This document shows positions 26,787-35,610 of a stretch of 64,000 nt of DNA, piece by piece. The notes under the pieces are model-generated. The model saw nothing but the letters and a program-made list of their open reading frames with translations. It was not told where the DNA came from and did not search any database. The translations under genes were made by a program, and so were the position numbers. Source of the DNA: CBDANZ01 sp965197865 (lineage in GTDB: Bacteria; Acidobacteriota; Vicinamibacteria; Vicinamibacterales; CAVVIG01); NCBI GenBank assembly GCA_965197865.1, contig CBDANZ010000003.1, positions 124,001-188,000 of the forward strand, given 5' to 3'. Positions within the stretch are counted from its first letter, which is position 1. Every line of letters starts with the position of its first letter.

Positions 26787-27779
26787 CTACGCTGCCGGCA
26801 GCCGGTACGCCGTGTCGTTCGAGCACACAACCAGGCTCCCGCTGGGATCGAACGCAATTCCCACCAAGCCGGGCCCTGCGAGCACGAGCTCAGGCTCTCC
26901 CTCCGCCGGCACGCGGTACACCCCGCCGTCGCCGGCGAGCGCTTCGACGACAAACAACGTGCCGGTGCCATCGACGGTGAGGCCCTGGGGTCTCCCGAAC
27001 CGCTGTGTGAGAATCGTCACACCGCCATCGCGATCGATTCTGTACACGGCATCGTAGGTGCCAAAGGTCGGGCCCGTCACGTACAGCATCTGGTCTGGAC
27101 CGAGAGCCAGATGAAATGCCGCGACGCTGGCGGGTATTGATGCGAAGGTGGTCGCGTGGCCTTCGCGATCGACCTTGAAGATCGTTCCTGATCGGTCTCC
27201 GACGAACAGCGTGCCGTCGGGGCTAAACACCAATCCGCACGCCACCCCGAGATCAGTCGCGAAAGGGTGTGCCGATCCGTCGGGGTCCAGCCGATACACC
27301 GTGCCCTCGAAGCGGCTCGACACGTGGAGTCGCCCGTCCGCGTCGATCGCCATCGACGTCGGGTTGACGATGCCCGACGAGAACGTCTCGCGCGCACCGT
27401 TTGGCCGCACGCGAAAGATCGACACCGGCACTTGTTGACCGCGACTGCCGCTGTAGGTGACGTACAGGTTGCCCTCCGAGTCGAACACTGGATTGTCTAC
27501 CTGATGAAGCCCGGTGGCGACGGGCACCGCAACTTCGATCAATGCCGTCTCGCCGGCCACGCCTGCGACGCGCACGGGCACACGCTGGCTCTCCGTGATG
27601 CCGGGCGGAACGAGCGCAGCGAGCCGAGTCGGCGACGCGTAGACCACACGCGCGCGAACCTTGCCGATGCGAACCTCTGGCAAGTCCGGCTTATCGAGTG
27701 GAAAACCGCCGTGGATGGTGATGCGTCCGCCTTCAATCGCACGATAGGGTTGAACGGCGGTGACGCGGGAACCAATCAT
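26787..27779 (-). CDS. IPT/TIG domain plus six-bladed beta-propeller (SMP-30/NHL-like)
   Basis: 330 residues, no signal peptide. Residues 5-85 form an Ig-like IPT/TIG fold (GSRVTAVQPYRAIEGGRITIHG). From residue 90 NHL/SMP-30-type repeats follow at about 40-residue spacing: NPVFDSEGNLYVTYSGS, NPTSMAIDADGRLHVSSRFE, CGLVFSPDGTLFVGDRSGTI, RPQGLTVDGTGTLFVVEALA, GLVGIAFDPSGSLVVCSNDT. Such propellers bind ligands or hydrolyse lactones; the metal ligands of gluconolactonases are not evident, so enzymatic activity is uncertain. 14 bases separate it from the upstream HNH gene, so the two form an operon. Confidence 0.75.
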   Translation of the reverse strand: MIGSRVTAVQPYRAIEGGRITIHGGFPLDKPDLPEVRIGKVRARVVYASPTRLAALVPPGITESQRVPVRVAGVAGETALIEVAVPVATGLHQVDNPVFDSEGNLYVTYSGSRGQQVPVSIFRVRPNGARETFSSGIVNPTSMAIDADGRLHVSSRFEGTVYRLDPDGSAHPFATDLGVACGLVFSPDGTLFVGDRSGTIFKVDREGHATTFASIPASVAAFHLALGPDQMLYVTGPTFGTYDAVYRIDRDGGVTILTQRFGRPQGLTVDGTGTLFVVEALAGDGGVYRVPAEGEPELVLAGPGLVGIAFDPSGSLVVCSNDTAYRLPAA

Positions 27780-27793
27780 GAAGTTTGAACACG

Positions 27794-28327
27794 CTAGCTA
27801 TCATCCAACTCGACGTTCCAGTACAGATAGTCGCGCCAGGTGTCGGGCGCGTTGCGCAGGCCCACCGTGATGCGAATGGCGGGCGCCGACGCGGGCCGTT
27901 TCGGCGTGCGGCGCAGGCGCATACCGGCTTCAGACGGTGTTCGTCCGCCCTTGTCGCGATTGCACGAGATGCAGCAGGTGACGATATTCTCCCAGTCTTT
28001 CCGGCCGCCAAGCGCGACCGGGAACACATGGTCGAAGGTGAGCTCACTTGTCGGATATTCGTCGCCGCAATACTGGCAACACTGGTCGTCTCGCGCGTAG
28101 ATGTTCGCGCGCGAGAACGGCACGTAATCGAACCGCCTCCTGATCCTCACGAACCGCAGCAGGCGGATGACCGATGGCAGCTTGAAGCTGAACGAAACCG
28201 CCCGGATTTCCCGGTCGTACACACGGACGATCTCAACCTTGCCCTGGCACCAGAGCGTAACCGCTTTTTGCCAGTGAACAACTTTGAGGGGCTCGTAGGA
28301 TGCGTTGAGGAGAAGCGTCTGCTCCAT
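27794..28327 (-). CDS. HNH endonuclease family protein
   Basis: 177 residues. N-terminal region ETLLLNASYEPL-like (MEQTLLLNASYEPLKVVHWQ) followed by a conserved basic part, then an HNH domain with zinc ribbons CQYCGDEY and CCISCNRDK, and the catalytic core LTFDHVFPVALGGRKDWENIV. Proteins with this N-terminus are widespread in Acidobacteriota, cyanobacteria and proteobacteria as stand-alone nucleases whose physiological role is not defined. No restriction partner is adjacent. Confidence 0.85.
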   Translation of the reverse strand: MEQTLLLNASYEPLKVVHWQKAVTLWCQGKVEIVRVYDREIRAVSFSFKLPSVIRLLRFVRIRRRFDYVPFSRANIYARDDQCCQYCGDEYPTSELTFDHVFPVALGGRKDWENIVTCCISCNRDKGGRTPSEAGMRLRRTPKRPASAPAIRITVGLRNAPDTWRDYLYWNVELDDS

Positions 28328-28487
28328 GAACCGTACGAGATCTCGGGCGCCGTCGAAGCGCCTTTATCGAATTCTGCCCGACGCCGAGTCGAGGTGTCAA
28401 GACGCCAACCCGGTAAACTCTTCGCAAATCTGTGCTTAGCATACCTACGGGATCCCGGCTTTCCTGCCGATAGCCTGAAGACAAACG

Positions 28488-29066
28488 ATGAAGTCCTGTA
28501 CAGACATGGTTGGGGCGATTGTCCTGGCCGGACTCTCGGCCGCCTGCGCTTCGACCGGCGCCGTCCCCAAACCCTTCCCGGTGCCACGGCCGGCAGCCTC
28601 GCCGGAAGCCGGATCTACCGGGGCGTCTAGTCGTGCGGCGCTAGGGATCAAGGATTCAGTTCCGTCGGGCGACAGAGTCGGGCGCGCCAACGGTCGCCTC
28701 GACTCGCGTGGGATCGTGCGCACGGCGCTCGATCTCCGGGGCATCGGCTACCAGACCGGCGGCGCCGATCCAGGCGGTTTCGACTGCAGCGGCTTCACGC
28801 AGTACGTCTTCGCACAGCATGCCGTGGAGCTGCCGCGCCAGGTGCGCGAGCAGTTTTCGCTTGGAAAATCCGTGCGTCCAAGTGATCTCCACCCCGGCGA
28901 CTTGCTCTTCTTCGCAACCGATGCCCCAGACGCGTCGCACGTCGCGATTGCGATCGGGAGCGATCGGTTCGTACACGCGCCAAGCGCCGCCGGCGTCGTG
29001 CGCGTCGAGCGTCTCGACTCGAGATACTGGTCCGAGCGCTTCGTGGGCGCCAGACGGATCGACTGA
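28488..29066 (+). CDS. NlpC/P60 family cell-wall peptidase lipoprotein
   Basis: 192 residues. Signal with lipobox GLSAAC (Cys near 20), a Pro/Ala-rich linker to about 65, then an NlpC/P60 domain: catalytic Cys in PGGFDCSGFTQYVF, RQVREQFSLGKSVRPSDLHP GDLLFF, His in SHVAIAIGSDRFVHAP. It should cut D-Glu/mDAP-type bonds in peptidoglycan stem peptides at the membrane surface. Convergent with mtgA, whose stop lies 46 bases away. Confidence 0.9.
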   Translation: MKSCTDMVGAIVLAGLSAACASTGAVPKPFPVPRPAASPEAGSTGASSRAALGIKDSVPSGDRVGRANGRLDSRGIVRTALDLRGIGYQTGGADPGGFDCSGFTQYVFAQHAVELPRQVREQFSLGKSVRPSDLHPGDLLFFATDAPDASHVAIAIGSDRFVHAPSAAGVVRVERLDSRYWSERFVGARRID

Positions 29067-29112
29067 CGGGCAAGAAATTCCGCTCGAGGCCGGTGATCCT
29101 GCGATTCGCACG

Positions 29113-29841
29113 TTACGGCACCTCGACCGCGGTCTCTACTGGCGGCGTGACGGCGCCAATACGGCGGAGGATGAGGCGCTGGCGGCGCACGAGCCGTGCC
29201 GTCGGACGCGACGGATTGAGCAGCCGCGGGTTGATGATGGCTCCGGCAAGGAGCGCCGATTCCTCCAGTCCGAGTTGCGCGGCTGGAACGCCAAAATAGG
29301 CGCGCGCCGCCGCTTCGATCCCGTAGATCCCATCACCCCACTCGATCACATTCAGATACAGCTCAAGAATGCGCGCCTTTTTCAATTCGGCTTCGAGGCG
29401 CCGCGCGATGATGAGCTCTCGGAACTTGCGGACCGGGTTTCTCGACGGCGACAGGTATAGGTTCTTCGCGAGCTGCTGCGTGATGGTGCTCGCACCGCGC
29501 AGAAGATACCAGCGCGCCCAATCAGCCTCGATCGACTTCTGCAGCTCGTCGAAGTCGACGCCCTCGTGCTGCCAGAAGGCGGCGTCCTCTACGAGGAGCA
29601 CCGCGCGCTTCAAGCTCGGCGATATGCGCGCATAGCTCACCCACCGCTGAACCCGCCGCGGCTTCTTTCCGTCTGATTCTGCTTCGCGCCGGCGGAGCTC
29701 CATAAACGCCGTCGTGGAAGGATTCGTCGTGGCGAGCGGGCGCACGTCGGGCAGTGTGAGGTACGCGTACGCGAGACAGGCGAATCCGACGGCACCGGCG
29801 CCAACGATCCACCGCACGATGAGACGGGGCTTCATCGTCAC
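29113..29841 (-). CDS. mtgA: Monofunctional biosynthetic peptidoglycan transglycosylase
   Basis: 242 residues. One N-terminal membrane helix (IVGAGAVGFACLAYAYLTL), then a GT51 domain: catalytic Glu in LVEDAAFWQHEGVDF, GASTITQQLAKNLYLSPSRN, RKFRELIIARRLE, KKARILELYLNVIEWGDGIY GIEAAARAYFG. It polymerises lipid II without a transpeptidase domain. Start ATG 29841 overlaps the M48 peptidase stop by 4 bases, implying co-translation. Confidence 0.93.
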   Translation of the reverse strand: MTMKPRLIVRWIVGAGAVGFACLAYAYLTLPDVRPLATTNPSTTAFMELRRREAESDGKKPRRVQRWVSYARISPSLKRAVLLVEDAAFWQHEGVDFDELQKSIEADWARWYLLRGASTITQQLAKNLYLSPSRNPVRKFRELIIARRLEAELKKARILELYLNVIEWGDGIYGIEAAARAYFGVPAAQLGLEESALLAGAIINPRLLNPSRPTARLVRRQRLILRRIGAVTPPVETAVEVP

Positions 29842-31283
29842 CCGGCCACGACAATCTTCAACCGCTCACCGACGCGGGGCTGGTCATTGACCGCGTGCCC
29901 ATTCATGATCGCCAGCGTCGTCGGTTTGACGAAGCCTTTCCCCACGCGCTCGGCGATCGATTGCCACGTGTCGCCTCGAACAGCCGTATAGAGATCGATG
30001 CGATTGGGCCGGATCGCTTCGGCCTGTGCGGCCGTGAGCGGCCGGAACGATCGGATGCTGGACGTCAACTCCCCCTCGGCTTGATTGAACAACTGCACTG
30101 GCGCGAACCCGGCGGCGATCATGAAGACGTTCTTCTCGTGGATCACGTGCGCCGCACGCACGTTGACACGGCCAAGATCCTCGAGCGAGCCCTCGTAGGT
30201 GCCGAGGAACGCCTCGAGTCCGTTGATCGTCGTGCGGCTTCCTTCCACGCTCTTGAGCCCGGCTTTCTGCATGCTCCCGAGCACAATGGCCTCGATGTTT
30301 CGCCCCGTGGGACGCTGCACGAGCTGCATGACCATGTACACCTCGGCGTCCGGCCGCTTGGCGACAACCTCGGCAGGCATATTGTTGATGGCCCAGCCTT
30401 GCGGAAAATCGAGCGAGAACCGCAGCCCGGCGTGTAGGAACCGATTGCCACGAACGACGCCCTGATCGGGGTTGTCGCCGTAGATGATTCCGTCGATGCG
30501 CCGCAAGTAGTCGTTGCGATCGACGGTGTTTCGCGCGTCGACGAGAAAGGTTGCCTGCTGGATCGCGGCCTGCACCTTCTCGACGCGGTCGGCGGGCGCC
30601 GGGTGGGTCGCCAGCCAGTTCGGAACGCTCCGGTCGTCGCTCTCGCCTCCGATGCGGTCGAGCGTTCTCAGCATTCCGGCCACGCCGGAAGGATCCCACG
30701 CGCTTCGCGCCGCGTACCGGACGCCCAGCGAGTCGGCTTGCAGCTCGTCCTCTCGTCCGTACTTCAGGAACAACAGTCCAAGCGAGGATTGGGCCAGCTG
30801 TCCGAACGGCCTTGTGGCGGGCACGAAAATGCCGCCGAGAATCAGTCCCAGTTGCGCGCCGGTCGCACGCGAGTACTGCTGCGCCGCGTGGCGCGCCGTC
30901 ACGTGTCCGATCTCATGGCCCAGGACGCCGGCCAGTTGCGCTTCGCTGTTGAGGAACGCCAGGATGCCGCGCGTCAAGTAAATGTAGCCACCCGGCAGCG
31001 CAAACGCGTTGACGACCGGCATATCGACGACGGCGAAGTGCCACGGAAGACCAGGCCGCTCCGAATTCTGCGCAAGGCGGAGCCCGATAGACGAGACGTA
31101 CTCCTGAAGCCCGCGGTCCTCGTAGACGCCCATCTTACGGCGCACTTCCACGTCCATCTCCTGGCCGATCGCGACCTCCTGAGACTCGCTCATCAGCGAA
31201 AACTCGCGCCGGCCCGTCGCCGGGCTGGTCGCGCATCCGGCAATGACAAGCGTCAGAGCGGTAAGCGCGCGAATTAATCTCAT
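29838..31283 (-). CDS. M48-family metalloprotease lipoprotein with C-terminal LysM-like domain
   Basis: 481 residues from ATG 31283. Lipobox LVIAGC. Zinc protease core: LPGGYIYLTRGILAFLNSEA, HEIGHVTARHAAQQ (HExxH), third ligand Glu in GREDELQADSLGVRY, and THPAPADRV; a region of unknown function follows (GWAINNMPAEVV...). The last 50 residues resemble LysM (YTAVRGDTWQSIAERVGKGF ... PRVGERLKIVVAG), probably holding it to peptidoglycan. Related to BepA/LoiP/YfgC outer-membrane quality-control proteases. The frame is open to 31565, but that extension is non-coding in character. Confidence 0.9.
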   Translation of the reverse strand: MRLIRALTALTLVIAGCATSPATGRREFSLMSESQEVAIGQEMDVEVRRKMGVYEDRGLQEYVSSIGLRLAQNSERPGLPWHFAVVDMPVVNAFALPGGYIYLTRGILAFLNSEAQLAGVLGHEIGHVTARHAAQQYSRATGAQLGLILGGIFVPATRPFGQLAQSSLGLLFLKYGREDELQADSLGVRYAARSAWDPSGVAGMLRTLDRIGGESDDRSVPNWLATHPAPADRVEKVQAAIQQATFLVDARNTVDRNDYLRRIDGIIYGDNPDQGVVRGNRFLHAGLRFSLDFPQGWAINNMPAEVVAKRPDAEVYMVMQLVQRPTGRNIEAIVLGSMQKAGLKSVEGSRTTINGLEAFLGTYEGSLEDLGRVNVRAAHVIHEKNVFMIAAGFAPVQLFNQAEGELTSSIRSFRPLTAAQAEAIRPNRIDLYTAVRGDTWQSIAERVGKGFVKPTTLAIMNGHAVNDQPRVGERLKIVVAG

Positions 31284-31327
31284 GCTTTGTAGAGGGCGCC
31301 CGGCTTCCTCAATACGTCGGCAGTGGC

Positions 31328-31341
31328 CCGGCTTCAGCCGG
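31328..31341 (+). repeat. Short REP-like hairpin at the aminotransferase 3-prime end
   Basis: CCGGCT (31328-31333), TC, AGCCGG (31336-31341), in the context GTGGCCCGGCTTCAGCCGGACC. It overlaps the last codons of the aminotransferase and could serve as a terminator stem, though no T-run follows on either strand. Confidence 0.4.
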
Positions 31342-32452
31342 ACCCGGCAGACCGTCCTTGCCGAGCAAGCGCACGCTCCAGCGAACCGACGAGCAGGATG
31401 ATTGCTCGGGGCGTCGAGCTGGCGCCCATCAGCCCGATACGCCAGATTTTCCCAGTCAGCGGCCCAAGGCCGGCACCGATCTCGATGCTGAACTCGTCGA
31501 GCAGATGCTTGCGAACCGAAGCTTCGTCGATGCCGGCCGGCACGCGCACCGCGTTGAGCGTCCAAAGGCGCTCCCCTTCAGGTGGTAGCATGGTCAGGCC
31601 GAGCGTCTTCAAATCTAAGACGAGCGCACGGTGGTTCCGTTCGTGACGGCTCCAGCGGGTCTCGATCCCTTCTTCTTCGACGATCGCGAGCGCCTCGGCG
31701 AGCGCATACACGAGCGTACACGACATCGTGTGGTGGTATTTCCGATTGAGCCAGTAGTCCTGCAGAAGCTGCAGATCGAAATACAAGCTGCGGCACTTAA
31801 CGCGCCGCTCGAGCGCCCGCGGGCCGAACACCACCGGCGCGAGCCCCGATGGAGCGCCGAGGCATTTCTGCGTACAGCTATAGCAAGCATCGATATCCCA
31901 CGCGCCGAGGTCGAGCGGGTGACCGCCGAACGAGGTGACCGCATCGACCAGCGCGAGCGCGCCATGCTCACGTGCGATCGGCGCCAGCCGCTGAATCGGA
32001 TTCAGCACGCCGGTTGACGTCTCGGCGTGGACCAGTGCCACAACATCGGCCGGTCGGGCCTCAAGCGCGCGCGCGAGCGCGCCGGGATCGCACGCCCTTC
32101 CCCATTCGACATCCAGCCGCGTGACCTCGGCGCCGTACCGCTCGCACATCTGCGCCAGGCGATCGCCGAAGTATCCGGTCACCACGACCAGGGCGCGCGT
32201 GCCCGATCCGACCAGGTTCGCCACGACAGTTTCCATACCGGCCGTTCCGGTACCCGACACGGCACACGCAAACGAACCATCCGTTGCGCGGAACAAGCGC
32301 GTCAGGCGACCCCGGATGTCGTCGAGCAGCGCCATCATCAGCGGATCGAGATGGCTGACCGTTGGCGTGGCCATCGCGCGCATGACGCGGGGAGATGTGA
32401 AGCTGGGCCCGGGACCGAGCAGAATACGTGTCGTGTCAGGAAGATGGCTCAT
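31334..32452 (-). CDS. Class V (alanine-glyoxylate type) aminotransferase
   Basis: 372 residues from ATG 32452 with AGG upstream. Fold type I PLP enzyme: GPGPSFTSPRVMRAM at the N-terminus, SGTGTAGMETVVANL, HAETSTGVLNPIQ, VDAVTSFGGHPLDL (Asp that contacts the PLP ring nitrogen), and the PLP Lys in SCTQKCLGAPSGLA. Best fits serine/alanine-glyoxylate or -pyruvate aminotransferases; exact substrates cannot be read from sequence. The end (ARQGRSAGSG) lies in a REP-like palindrome and may be altered. Confidence 0.88.
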   Translation of the reverse strand: MSHLPDTTRILLGPGPSFTSPRVMRAMATPTVSHLDPLMMALLDDIRGRLTRLFRATDGSFACAVSGTGTAGMETVVANLVGSGTRALVVVTGYFGDRLAQMCERYGAEVTRLDVEWGRACDPGALARALEARPADVVALVHAETSTGVLNPIQRLAPIAREHGALALVDAVTSFGGHPLDLGAWDIDACYSCTQKCLGAPSGLAPVVFGPRALERRVKCRSLYFDLQLLQDYWLNRKYHHTMSCTLVYALAEALAIVEEEGIETRWSRHERNHRALVLDLKTLGLTMLPPEGERLWTLNAVRVPAGIDEASVRKHLLDEFSIEIGAGLGPLTGKIWRIGLMGASSTPRAIILLVGSLERALARQGRSAGSG

Positions 32453-32542
32453 GGGCAACCTGCCGAAAGTCTTGGATCAATTGTAGACCCGGAACGAACA
32501 CAAAGCTGTCGAAGTGGCCCGCCGGTTCACATCGGTCGGTTG

Positions 32543-32572
32543 TAGTGCAGGCCTTCAGATCCGCCCTGCAGG
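32543..32572 (+). repeat. REP-like palindrome upstream of the Nramp remnant
   Basis: TGCAGG (32546-32551) and CCTGCA (32565-32570) inside a TAGTGCAGGCCTTCAGATCC-type sequence, the same GTAG-n-GCAGGCCTTC core seen in the other elements. It lies between the divergent aminotransferase and Nramp genes. Confidence 0.45.
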
Positions 32573-32578
32573 ACGAGG

Positions 32579-33876
32579 TTGAGCGCGAGGACCACGAGAA
32601 ACATTGCAGCCGCTGGACTGAGCAGTCAGGGAAAATTGGCCAGCGCGCGGAGCCTTCCGGAAGTGCATGGCTCGATTGCCGTGCCACACGGCGCGGGCTT
32701 CTGGCGCAAGATGCTCGCGTTCGCGGGACCCGGCTACCTGGTCGCCGTCGGCTACACCCTCCTCAGCGTGATCATGATCTCCAACCTCATGGCGATCCTC
32801 CTGCAGGCGCTCGCCGTTCGCCTCGGCATCGCCAGCGGCCGCGACCTCGCGCAGGCCTATCGCGATCACTACGCGCGGCCGACGACGATTTTTCTCTGGA
32901 TCGCCTGCGAGATCGCGATTGTCGCCACCGATCTTGCCGAAGTGCTCGGCGCCGCCATCGCGCTCAATCTGCTCTTCAGCCTGCCGCTCATCTAGGGCGT
33001 GTGCCTGACGGCGCTCGATGTCCTGATCATTCTCTACCTTCAGCACCACGGCTTCCGACACGTCGAAGCGCTCGTCGTCTCGCTTATCCTCCTCATCGCC
33101 GGTTCATTTGCGGTCGAGCTCTGGCTGGCCAAGCCAGTATCTTGGCGACCTCGCGGTCGGGTTCGTCTCGCGCCCCGAGATCCTCGGCGACCCGGACATG
33201 TTGTACATCGCGATCGGGATCCTGGGCGCCACCGTGATACCGCACAACTTGTATCTGCACTCGTCGGTCGTACAGACGCGAAAGTGCCTCGACACCTTCG
33301 AGGGCAAACGCGAAGCGACCCGCTTTGCGACGATCGATTCGTCGGTGGCGTTCATGTTCGCGCTCTTCATTAACGGCGCGATTCTCGTGATGGCTGCCGC
33401 GACCTTCCATGGCACCAGCTATGAGGACGTGGCCGACATCTCGGACGCGTACAAGCTCCTGTCGCCGCTCCTCGGCACGACGATGGCGAGCACGCTGTTT
33501 GCTCCTCTGCTCCGGTCAGAACGCGACACTCACCGGCACGCTGGCCGGGCAGATCGTCATGGAGGGCTTCATCAACCTGCGCATCCGCCCCTGGCTGCGG
33601 CGCCTCGTCACACGGCTCATCGCGATCATCCCGGTAGTCATCGTGATAGTGATCTACTGCGAGCAGAGCGCCGGTACGCTGCTGATCCTGAGCTAGGTAA
33701 TTCTCAGCTTACAGCTTTCCTTCTCGGTGTTCCCGCTCGTCATTTTCACGAGCGAGAAAGCGAAGATGGGGCCGAGCGCGAATCCGGACTGGGCGAAGGC
33801 GCTCGCGTGGAGCGTGGCCGTGGTCATCACCTCGCTCAACGTTTGGCTTCTCTACCAGACGTTCGCGAGCATATAA
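32579..33876 (+). pseudogene. Nramp-family (MntH-like) divalent metal transporter, multiply disrupted
   Basis: Pieces in three frames: AGPGYLVAVGYTLLSVIMIS NLMAILLQALA (32730 on), ILGDPDMLYIAIGILGATVI PHNLYLHSSVVQTRK (33170 on), SGQNATLTGTLAGQIVMEGF (33515 on) and VILSLQLSFSVFPLVIF to 33876. Lesions: loss of about 18 residues between VAVGY and TLLS, removing the TM1 metal-binding DPGN motif; TAG at 32995-32997 where the family has Trp; TAG at 33694-33696 where the family has Gln (LSQVVLS); frameshifts near 33137 and 33503. The TM6 MPH motif appears as IPH. Start TTG 32579 after GAGG is tentative. Its neighbour uspA suits a metal-stress pair. Confidence 0.85.
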
Positions 33877-33886
33877 AGATTCCACC

Positions 33887-34315
33887 ATGTACCGGAGAAT
33901 TCTCGTGGCGGTCGAGAACTCCTCGGCGGATCGCACGATCCTCGCGCATGTCGGCGAGTTGGCCAAGCTGACTGGCGCGGAGCTACTGCTCGTGCACGTG
34001 GCCGACGGCTGGGCGGCGCGCTATTTCGATCAGCTCCAGTTGCGCGAGTCGGAAGAGATGAAAATCGATCGGGCCTACCTCGACACGCTGCAGCGCAAGC
34101 TCACCGCCCAGGGATTCACCGTACAGACCCACCTGACGATGGGCGACCCGCCCACCGAGCTCATTCACGCGGCCGAAAGTGGGTCGGTCGACCTGATTGC
34201 CATGTCCACGCACGGTCACAAGTTCCTGGGCGATGTGCTGCACGGCGCCACGGCCGACCGGGTCCGGCACGAGGTCAAGATTCTGGTTCTTCTTCTCAGA
34301 GCTCAGCAGGGCTGA
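33887..34315 (+). CDS. Universal stress protein (UspA family)
   Basis: 142 residues. MYRRILVAVENSSADRTILA opens the Usp fold; the C-terminal ATP-binding signature is GSVDLIAMSTHGHKFLGDVL HGATADRVRHEV (G-x2-G-x9-G-S/T type, with Ala-Thr replacing the final Gly-Ser). It starts 10 bases after the Nramp remnant and was probably its operon partner; Nramp-Usp pairs are common. The gene itself is intact. Confidence 0.9.
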   Translation: MYRRILVAVENSSADRTILAHVGELAKLTGAELLLVHVADGWAARYFDQLQLRESEEMKIDRAYLDTLQRKLTAQGFTVQTHLTMGDPPTELIHAAESGSVDLIAMSTHGHKFLGDVLHGATADRVRHEVKILVLLLRAQQG

Positions 34316-34328
34316 GGGTAAAGAGCAG

Positions 34329-34348
34329 GGCAGGCCTTCGGACCTGCC
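34329..34348 (+). repeat. REP-like hairpin downstream of uspA
   Basis: GGCAGG (34329-34334), CCTTCGGA, CCTGCC (34343-34348). It lies in the 36-base gap between convergent uspA and the Kdo hydroxylase gene and could act as a bidirectional terminator stem. Confidence 0.45.
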
Positions 34349-34351
34349 TGA

Positions 34352-35257
34352 TCACGCCAGCCGGCGTCCCTTCAGGCATTCGAGGATACGAAGAGGCGAC
34401 CGGCCCTCTTCGATCAACGCGTCGACCGGCACCAGGAAGGTCTGTTCGAGCTGATACTGCCCCGCGATCGCGGCGTGGCTCACCTGGTCGGTGAACGCCG
34501 CCCAAGTGCTGCCCGCCGGAAAGTCGAACACCGTCTGCGGCGAGGTGGCCTGAAACACGGCGTCCTGCTTCATTCGATCGTGAAGCTGCAGCATGAGCGC
34601 GTCGTAGGCCGACCGGCGCGTCCTCGTGACGCCAAGGGCCCGCAGGAGGACTGCGGCGCCCGCCCACGGCACGACGAGCGACGTGTGGAACCGCTCGGCC
34701 ACTGCCTCAAAGTCGTCACCTACGCGCCACCTCCGGGGACGCCCTTCCGGATTCACATTGGAAAACACGCGCAGGATCCGCCGCCCCTGGACGGGCGACG
34801 CGGGAAAGCTGTCGACGTGCAGGCGCGAGTCGTCTTTTCGCCACGACGTCGCGCGGCCGGCGATTTCAGCGGGGCGGAAGCTGCTGCGGGCGCGCTGAAG
34901 ACGGCCGCGATACCGCGGCAAAAGGTGGTCCACCAGCGAGGCTGCCGAATCGCTGAAGCGCGTCATCAGACGGCGCAACCGCTCCAAACGGTCACCGGCG
35001 AACCCCGTACCGGCCACGCGTCCCGACGCGGGATCGAAGCTGGTGTTCTTGGCTGAAGAACTGCGCGCCGCGGCCGCGAACATCTCGGCGTCGGAGGAAT
35101 CAACCGTGAACGGCAGGTTCGCGAGGAACAGGACGGCACCGTTCTCGAGCGCCGGAGCCGTAGAACCCTCGACATCCATCGATGGCGGCTCGGTCCAGGT
35201 CGCGTGCGGCAGCGAAGAAATCGTCGGCAACGGCTCGGCTACTCGTCGTCGCCCCAC
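34352..35257 (-). CDS. Kdo hydroxylase family Fe(II)/2-oxoglutarate-dependent oxygenase
   Basis: 301 residues. The conserved block ARSSFRPAEIAGRATSWRKD DSRLHVDSFPASPVQGRRIL RVFSNVNPEGRPR, the iron-binding HVD, and the distal His in FTDQVSHAAIAGQYQLEQTF match Kdo 3-hydroxylase (KdoO) proteins, which convert inner-core Kdo to Ko in LPS. This assignment is by recalled family pattern. lpxC in the same window supports an LPS-bearing host. Start 35257 overlaps the 66-aa gene by 19 bases; alternatives are TTG 35230 and ATG 35179. Residues before 35179 (HATWTEPPSMDVEG) look homologous to family N-termini, so a long form is preferred. Confidence 0.78.
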   Translation of the reverse strand: MGRRRVAEPLPTISSLPHATWTEPPSMDVEGSTAPALENGAVLFLANLPFTVDSSDAEMFAAAARSSSAKNTSFDPASGRVAGTGFAGDRLERLRRLMTRFSDSAASLVDHLLPRYRGRLQRARSSFRPAEIAGRATSWRKDDSRLHVDSFPASPVQGRRILRVFSNVNPEGRPRRWRVGDDFEAVAERFHTSLVVPWAGAAVLLRALGVTRTRRSAYDALMLQLHDRMKQDAVFQATSPQTVFDFPAGSTWAAFTDQVSHAAIAGQYQLEQTFLVPVDALIEEGRSPLRILECLKGRRLA

Positions 35258-35439
35258 GGAGAAGGCTGCGGTCCGGGAACGATGCCTGCGATGTCGGGGT
35301 CCTCGCCGCCCTCGTGTCTCGGGCTCACTACACGCTCCAACTTAGCGCTGGAGCGCCGCTCGTCCTTTTGCTTCCGCTTTTCTTGACGGGCGCGTTCCTT
35401 GGCCCGCTTTTGAAGGGTTGGTCTGGTTCGGTTTGCCAC
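35239..35439 (-). CDS. Small highly basic conserved protein
   Basis: 66 residues, MANRTRPTLQKRAKERARQE followed by KRKQKDERRSSAKLERV and an acidic tail (GGEDPDIAGIVPGPQPSPW GDDE). Similar short proteins with a KRTRPTFQKRxKE start and an acidic, PDIAG-like tail occur in many Gram-negative bacteria as conserved hypotheticals. The charged N-terminus suggests nucleic-acid or ribosome association (inference). It immediately precedes and overlaps the Kdo hydroxylase gene. Confidence 0.65.
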   Translation of the reverse strand: MANRTRPTLQKRAKERARQEKRKQKDERRSSAKLERVVSPRHEGGEDPDIAGIVPGPQPSPWGDDE

Positions 35440-35557
35440 GTACGACCTCCTGCACTCCTCTGTAATTTACCATCATGTGCCATGGCAGGTCTTGGATTAC
35501 AATCCAGCTTGGTCATCCGGCGAAATGCCGAACGCGAACGGCAGGTGCCGGCAAGAT

Positions 35558-35585
35558 AACTATTCAAGATAATCATTATTATTGA
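35558..35585 (+). promoter_or_regulatory. Candidate operator/promoter related to the ArsR-rhodanese site
   Basis: AACTATTCAAGATAATCATT at 35558-35577 matches 17 of 20 bases of the sequence just before the arsR-rhodanese gene (40528-40547). It contains the palindrome ATAATCATTAT and TCAA/TTGA dyad ends, and is strongly A/T-rich. It lies 26-53 bases before the gene at 35611. Confidence 0.35.
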
Positions 35586-35610
35586 GGATCAGGAAGATCG
35601 CGGCCGCACG

